A stretch of 64,000 nt of DNA from Hetaerina americana. Its lineage: Eukaryota; Arthropoda; Insecta; Odonata; Calopterygidae. Positions within the stretch are counted from its first letter, which is position 1. Every line of letters begins with the position of its first letter. Below, piece after piece: positions 63,001 to 64,000 of the stretch. Under the pieces are notes generated by a model. The model ran no database searches. It saw only the letters and a list, made by a program, of their open reading frames with translations, and was not told where the DNA came from. The translations under genes and the position numbers were made by a program. Location of the stretch: the NCBI GenBank assembly GCA_022747635.1, contig JAKTNV010000003.1, forward strand, positions 102,158,954-102,222,953, written 5' to 3'.

Positions 63001-63176
63001 AAGATGGAGCGATAGATGCAATGGCAGAAGTAGGTGATGCTGTTGCCGGATTCTTTTGCTTTACGGAGAGAGCTGAGAGAGTTGGAATACCCAAAATTAT
63101 TGAGAAGCTAGTTGGAAGTCCAAGGGTTGAGGCGCACACAGATATGTTGCTGTGGACAATTGGGAAATTTAATCAG
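35922..63176 (+). CDS. UBR2: UBR1/UBR2-type N-recognin E3 ubiquitin ligase, partial (19 exons; both ends outside the assigned exons)
   Basis: Proteins of this family bind destabilising N-terminal residues (N-degrons) and ubiquitylate the carrier protein in the cytosol and nucleus. Nineteen exons with AG acceptors and GT donors join without a stop into 3252 nt (1084 codons): 35922-36063, 39631-39740, 41797-41945, 44888-45032, 45369-45469, 47984-48182, 49463-49573, 50615-50806, 50939-51079, 51162-51357, 51614-51789, 53090-53244, 53423-53672, 55449-55526, 55762-55980, 56611-56700, 58818-59088, 60149-60362, 62864-63176. Residue numbers in these entries count from the first codon of exon 1. The UBR box is at 96-163 and the ClpS-like domain at about 267-380. 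Family members are about 1750 residues, so roughly 60 percent is here; RING and C-terminal cap are missing to the right. Insects usually have one UBR1/2 orthologue, so UBR1 would be an equally fair name. The initiator exon is not located. Confidence 0.95.
37060..37640 (-). mobile_element. old mariner relic, C-terminal half, in UBR intron 1
   Basis: Minus-strand text includes [26 protein letters not shown], then a stop, [27 protein letters not shown] and NGDYFKG. This is the third catalytic Asp region and C-terminus of a DD34D mariner transposase. Shifted text further in ([18 protein letters not shown]) is the central catalytic block. Several stops and few CpG mark an old copy. The left end is near 37060-37080; the right end is not resolved. 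Confidence 0.75.
38549..39347 (-). mobile_element. mariner-family element, internally deleted, in UBR intron 1
   Basis: Inverted ends (GGTAC-TTC-AGAAAGTAA-TTCCATTTG) are flanked by TA at 38547-38548 and 39348-39349. Minus strand: the N-terminus [20 protein letters not shown] begins at 39183, then the text jumps to [20 protein letters not shown], then CIHD-stop-ARPH (second catalytic Asp), [24 protein letters not shown] and FYKEGMQKL. The third catalytic Asp position is Lys (APSK for APSD). The region between the HTH and the first catalytic Asp is deleted, and there are at least three stops. Confidence 0.82.
39631..39740 (+). CDS. UBR2: UBR exon 2
   Basis: 110 nt after acceptor TTTATTTATCAG and before donor CAG|GTGGGT. 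It encodes an acidic stretch and then [19 protein letters not shown]. This matches the 'PLEWYLFGEDP' type segment that immediately precedes the UBR box in the family. Enters at phase 1 and leaves at phase 0. A tetranucleotide TTTA run forms the polypyrimidine tract. Confidence 0.88.
40428..40512 (-). repeat. tRNA-like SINE head relic
   Basis: On the minus strand TGAGCTAAGTAGTTGG fits box A, and GGTTCAAGCCC, some 60 bp on, fits box B, with tRNA-like spacing. It lacks a tRNA fold that I can draw and is CpG-poor, so it is an old SINE head rather than a working tRNA gene. Confidence 0.4.
40856..41182 (+). mobile_element. tRNA-derived SINE, family B, with 12-bp target duplication and duplicated box B
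   Basis: TAATGGCACTCT occurs at 40844-40855 and 41183-41194 and brackets the element exactly, proving a retro-insertion in UBR intron 2. The head has a perfect-consensus box B GGTTCGACTCC (40910-40920). A second, decayed copy of that segment (AGGGCTGGGGTTCAATT, from 40954) follows about 50 bp on, so the promoter part is partly duplicated. The body (GGGGACCAGATCTTCCTGGG, GAACTGGCC, GAGTTTCACATGCC) matches 18.5 kb. Confidence 0.9.
41797..41945 (+). CDS. UBR2: UBR exon 3: first half of the UBR box zinc finger
   Basis: 149 nt, residues 85-134. It carries CGRVF (96-100), then [19 protein letters not shown] and HRHH. These are the Cys/His zinc ligands of the UBR box that binds basic N-terminal residues in type-1 N-degrons. 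The aspartate in VDSTC (about residue 115) is in the family's substrate-contacting loop. Acceptor TTACAG; donor CACAA|GTAATC; leaves at phase 2. Confidence 0.96.
42005..42837 (-). mobile_element. mariner-family element, core-deleted, in UBR intron 3
   Basis: Inverted ends CAGGGTTC--ACAATAAGTAT, with TA at 42838-42839 and TA two bases outside the left end. Minus strand N-terminus [20 protein letters not shown] (from about 42643), shifted to [20 protein letters not shown] and [20 protein letters not shown], and to [10 protein letters not shown]. It then joins directly to [20 protein letters not shown] and [17 protein letters not shown]. The deletion starts exactly where the first catalytic Asp (usually T-G-D-E) should follow, so all three Asp are gone. 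CpG is retained, suggesting a recent insertion. Confidence 0.85.
42898..43000 (+). repeat. SINE family A head relic
   Basis: GGCTGGTGCAGTGGCTATAA and GGTTCTTATCCTGG resemble the box A/box B segment of family A, just right of a mariner relic in UBR intron 3. The body is not recognisable. Confidence 0.35.
44888..45032 (+). CDS. UBR2: UBR exon 4: second half of the UBR box
   Basis: 145 nt, residues 134-182. The junction codon gives lysine, producing [13 protein letters not shown], followed by [10 protein letters not shown] (145-154) and EPYCADH (157-163). CDCGD supplies zinc ligands and the acidic pocket, and C160/H163 close the domain. A Glu/Asp-rich linker follows. Donor AAC|GTTAGT. The match to UBR1/UBR2 is continuous across the junction, which confirms the splice. 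Confidence 0.95.
45369..45469 (+). CDS. UBR2: UBR exon 5: linker between UBR box and ClpS-like domain
   Basis: 101 nt, residues 183-215 plus two bases. It starts [12 protein letters not shown] and continues [18 protein letters not shown] polar linker then becomes helix, as in the family. Acceptor ATTGGCAG, donor CA|GTGAGT; the split codon gives glutamine with the next exon. Confidence 0.9.
45636..45946 (+). mobile_element. tRNA-derived SINE, family A, copy 2, with 10-bp target duplication
   Basis: Same family as 8812-9179, in UBR intron 5. Box A region GATGGTGCGGTGGCTA, box B GGTTCAAATCC at 45692-45702, body GAATATTTTTCAGTGGTATC, tail TAC repeated to 45946. The 10-mer TTGAATGATT flanks it at 45626-45635 and 45947-45956, a target-site duplication that fixes both ends. 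CpG is partly retained. Confidence 0.92.
45981..46889 (-). mobile_element. maT/mariner-like relic (DD37D-like C-terminal half) in UBR intron 5
   Basis: Minus strand: SSGRPYVYQ, a stop, then [36 protein letters not shown] and [16 protein letters not shown] and W-PP-SPD-NPLDY-VW are the second and third catalytic Asp regions of the maT (DD37D) type; the spacing here is 36, one short. The stop replaces what is usually a Gln. The left end starts at TACAGGGTGCAGCAC (45981). The right end is uncertain; a weak inverted match ends near 46889. It lies right beside a SINE. Confidence 0.7.
47984..48182 (+). CDS. UBR2: UBR exon 6: linker helix and start of ClpS-like domain
   Basis: 199 nt, residues 216-282. 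An acidic low-complexity insert (about 250-266) is followed by [17 protein letters not shown]. That is the first strand and N-D-E/D signature of the ClpS fold, which recognises bulky hydrophobic N-termini (type-2 N-degrons). Acceptor TTCCACACAG, donor CAT|GTATGA; leaves at phase 0. Confidence 0.93.
49463..49573 (+). CDS. UBR2: UBR exon 7: ClpS-like domain, middle
   Basis: 111 nt, exactly 37 codons (283-319): [16 protein letters not shown], then [15 protein letters not shown]. The order 'helix, Cys/Ala, T-x-I-D-x-E-G-R' is the family's ClpS-like core. Acceptor TCTTTTCAG, donor AGT|GTAAGT; phase 0 on both sides. Confidence 0.93.
50050..50405 (+). mobile_element. LINE 3' end (C-terminal tail of a second retrotransposon) in UBR intron 7
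   Basis: The translated text [17 protein letters not shown], then [24 protein letters not shown], matches the conserved C-terminal tail of many LINE reverse-transcriptase polyproteins (N-T-R then 'F-K-N ... xx-LP--L--IK'). At an A-run near 50230 the frame shifts and resumes with [20 protein letters not shown], then a hydrophobic end with a stop near 50403. The body is CpG-poor, so it is an old copy. It lies in the sense direction of UBR, between exons 7 and 8. Confidence 0.7.
50615..50806 (+). CDS. UBR2: UBR exon 8: end of ClpS-like domain and following helix
   Basis: 192 nt, 64 codons (320-383). It encodes [31 protein letters not shown] and then a helix to LRAVF. The 'V-hydrophobic-H ... 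AHQxFA-RL' pattern is shared with UBR1/2 after the ClpS fold. Acceptor TTATTTCACAG, donor CAG|GTGAGA. Confidence 0.93.
50939..51079 (+). CDS. UBR2: UBR exon 9
   Basis: 141 nt, 47 codons (384-430), separated from exon 8 by only 132 bp. It reads [20 protein letters not shown] and ends [12 protein letters not shown]. This is part of the helical region, and the terminal KxxFA motif agrees with the family. Acceptor TTGTTCACCAG, donor CAG|GTGCGT. Confidence 0.9.
51162..51357 (+). CDS. UBR2: UBR exon 10
   Basis: 196 nt (residues 431-495 plus one base), following a very short 82-bp intron. It contains [20 protein letters not shown], then [15 protein letters not shown]. The 'LSVQ-FT-PSLAR-L' block is highly conserved in UBR1/2. 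Donor AGAG|GTGGGT; phase 1 exit. Confidence 0.93.
51614..51789 (+). CDS. UBR2: UBR exon 11
   Basis: 176 nt, residues 496-554. It begins EGKLEFER and includes [15 protein letters not shown] and a final helix ending LLTMLQ. The 'RAxxILxDLxYLL' motif matches the family. Acceptor ATTATTACAG, donor CAG|GTAATA. Confidence 0.93.
53090..53244 (+). CDS. UBR2: UBR exon 12
   Basis: 155 nt, residues 555-606. It has [20 protein letters not shown] and then a helix with [12 protein letters not shown]. In UBR1/2 the region 'MD-VTRQ-GQHxExEPEWE' is nearly invariant, so this is a strong anchor. Acceptor TTTTGATTAG, donor ACAG|GTTAGG; the split AG|A codon continues in exon 13. Confidence 0.96.
53423..53672 (+). 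CDS. UBR2: UBR exon 13
   Basis: 250 nt, residues 606-689. A glycine-rich variable insert (about 616-640) is followed by [20 protein letters not shown] and a histidine-rich helix. The 'VSxHLPLSRxLAGL' block is diagnostic of UBR1/2. Acceptor CCCTCACAG, donor GAT|GTAAGT. Confidence 0.96.
54034..54325 (-). mobile_element. tRNA-derived SINE, family A, copy 3
   Basis: Minus-oriented copy in UBR intron 13: box B GGTTCAAATCC at 54277-54267, body with AAATATTTTCCAGTGGCATC and a short GTA tail at 54034. More diverged from copies 1 and 2 than they are from each other, with several CpG-to-TpG/CpA changes, so it is older. Confidence 0.85.
55449..55526 (+). CDS. UBR2: UBR exon 14
   Basis: 78 nt, 26 codons (690-715). 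It ends [15 protein letters not shown], matching the family's 'L-E-PLR-xVxxAQ' segment that leads into V-H-A/S-GMWRRNG. Acceptor TTTTTCAG, donor CAG|GTAATC. Confidence 0.93.
55762..55980 (+). CDS. UBR2: UBR exon 15
   Basis: 219 nt, 73 codons (716-788). It starts [20 protein letters not shown], a family hallmark, then [15 protein letters not shown] and NRFNLVSWA. Acceptor CATTTCCAG, donor AGG|GTTAGT; phase 0 on both sides. Confidence 0.96.
55981..58817 (+). other. UBR introns 15 and 16: no further features
   Basis: Apart from exon 16, this stretch shows no recognisable repeat or gene. It is AT-rich and CpG-poor. Short open frames are stop-poor by chance only and have no family features. Confidence 0.6.
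56611..56700 (+). CDS. UBR2: UBR exon 16
   Basis: 90 nt, 30 codons (789-818). It reads [20 protein letters not shown] and ends NICGERWT. It corresponds to the 'LVEEFLxLLIxIVxERY' helix of the family. Acceptor TATCTTATAG, donor ACA|GTAAGT. Confidence 0.92.
58818..59088 (+). CDS. UBR2: UBR exon 17
   Basis: 271 nt (819-908 plus one base). It encodes [20 protein letters not shown], then HSELGRAL, then [12 protein letters not shown] and GVYKLLP. The blocks 'REIIHQLCI-PMxHSEL' and 'GxYxLKP' are typical of UBR1/2. This exon keeps clearly more CpG than the surrounding introns. Acceptor TTCATCTTTCAG, donor CCAG|GTAATT. Confidence 0.95.
60149..60362 (+). CDS. UBR2: UBR exon 18
   Basis: 214 nt (909-979 plus two bases). 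It includes [20 protein letters not shown], a basic/glutamine-rich helix, then [20 protein letters not shown]. 'YN-FFYHYS--E-SKAEE' and the proline-rich 'PPxFCPxFxxLxNIL' region are recognised in the family. Acceptor TACCATATAG, donor AG|GTATTG. Confidence 0.94.
61204..61954 (-). mobile_element. mariner-family element with perfect 32-bp inverted ends and deleted catalytic core, in UBR intron 18
   Basis: 61204-61235 and 61923-61954 are perfect inverted copies beginning GAGGGTCATCCGGAAAGTAG. The minus-strand frame 61803-61396 encodes an intact N-terminus: [58 protein letters not shown] and [12 protein letters not shown], ending ARWVPR. It then shifts into [20 protein letters not shown] and YVEK-stop (ending near 61304). 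Everything from WVPR to the C-terminal 30 residues, including all catalytic Asp, is missing. Perfect ends and retained CpG indicate a recent arrival. A paired-domain-like binding protein without catalysis could in principle still be made. Confidence 0.9.
62864..63176 (+). CDS. UBR2: UBR exon 19 (last one assigned in the window)
   Basis: 313 nt (980-1084). It begins [20 protein letters not shown], then [14 protein letters not shown], a charged Ala/Glu/Lys/Arg helix, and ends [10 protein letters not shown]. The 'SEAQLQKVLHLIGxALxEE' block is strongly conserved. The RING finger normally begins some 60-100 residues further on. Donor CAG|GTAATG at phase 0. A following exon is not certain before base 64000; the last 19 bases after a GCAG at 63978-63981 stay open at phase 0 but are too short to judge. 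Confidence 0.93.
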
Positions 63177-64000
63177 GTAATGTTTCATCTGTTGAAAATT
63201 TACAATAAATCTGTAGTTGAAGGCCTTTTTCTGCATCTCAGATGCACTTTACCAACTGAAGTAGAACTTAATAGGCATGGTTTCAAAAATATGCCAGTGT
63301 TGCATATTCATGCTTTCTTTCTATGTAGGCTCCCCAGTTAATTATTTGAAATCATTCCAAATGTTTTGAATAGGACTGAAAAGGTATACAGATTCATTTC
63401 CTCTATTAAATAATTTTATTTAGGCCATAGATAATTCATCAGCTTCTTATTATATACCAGTAGGGTACTGTTTTTGTCCCATTATTAGCCTTTTGCTGCG
63501 AAAGTCACTTATTAATAGTGGCTCAGCAAATTCACATTTAGGCACTTAGATAGAAAACATTTGTGGCTTCTGTCGTGAGTGTTAGACAAAATGTTAGCAA
63601 ACTGGGAAATTGTGTAAAAAATCAATTTCATTAACTTTTGAATAATTTGGTGTTTCTCCAATATCCTTAGTTAATCTCTTGCCCAAGAATTGTCTTGTAA
63701 AGAGTATCATTTCATATGTTGTATTTACATCTAAGAAAGATTAGCAGCATTTCAAACTATATAAAAGGGAAATAAATAATTGACAACTTATGGGCTAAAT
63801 GAGATATTCTGACAAAGTTTTCATTGGCATTCATTCCACACTTTAAGTATAGCCACGGAATTATTACTATTTGCACTTAATAATGTTATATACACGTAAA
63901 ATACATCACTGGATTTCAGTGTTCAACTGTTTGAATTGTAATAGCACAAATAGTTGTCTTCTCTAATGATTTGAGATGCAGCAAAAACTACATCATCTGA
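63177..64000 (+). other. UBR intron 19 (right end of the window)
   Basis: CpG-poor intronic text. I see no convincing exon. The expected next segment (a 'V-K-x-L-R-E-K' helix leading to the RING) is not present in any frame with proper splice sites. Confidence 0.6.

Noticed and set aside
1..64000. CRISPR array, operon, riboswitch or phage system
   Set aside because: The sequence is clearly eukaryotic; no regularly spaced repeats or bacterial gene order are present.

Overview
The window is insect nuclear DNA: AT-rich, split genes with GT-AG introns, several tRNA-derived SINEs, mariner and piggyBac relics and non-LTR retrotransposons. The species cannot be fixed from the sequence. The CpG-depleted gene body described below suggests a lineage that still methylates gene bodies (many hemimetabolous insects do); this is inference.

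One host gene is clear. From 35922 to 63176 on the + strand, 19 consecutive coding exons join in a single open frame of 1084 codons. They encode the N-terminal and central parts of a UBR1/UBR2-type N-recognin E3 ubiquitin ligase: the UBR box (exons 3-4), the ClpS-like N-degron domain (exons 6-8), and the long helical region that follows. The start-codon exon is not identified to the left. The RING and C-terminal cap exons must lie beyond base 64000. The introns carry five mariner relics, SINE copies and a LINE 3' end, with no effect on the reading frame.

The left half (1 to about 32 kb) is CpG-rich and holds no host gene that I can defend. Its content is repeats: LINE tails (about 1.4, 12.0-12.8 and 29.0-29.4 kb), a SINE (8.8-9.2 kb), a core-deleted mariner (9.9-10.7 kb), a second SINE type (11.46-11.68 kb), an 85-bp inverted-repeat mini-element (13.9 kb), a piggyBac relic between two 190-bp direct repeats (14.6-16.5 kb), a 5'-truncated LINE with a 431-codon open reverse-transcriptase frame (19.86-21.45 kb), and another core-deleted mariner (27.1-27.65 kb). 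A nearly perfect 184-bp palindrome lies at 31.64-31.82 kb.

The most striking large-scale signal is a drop in CpG density at about 32 kb, which probably marks the 5' edge of the methylated UBR gene body. The second is a repeated structure: mariner copies that keep the DNA-binding N-terminus, the C-terminal tail and the inverted ends but have lost catalytic residues. I found no clearly new biological system; the best leads are these two patterns and the palindrome.
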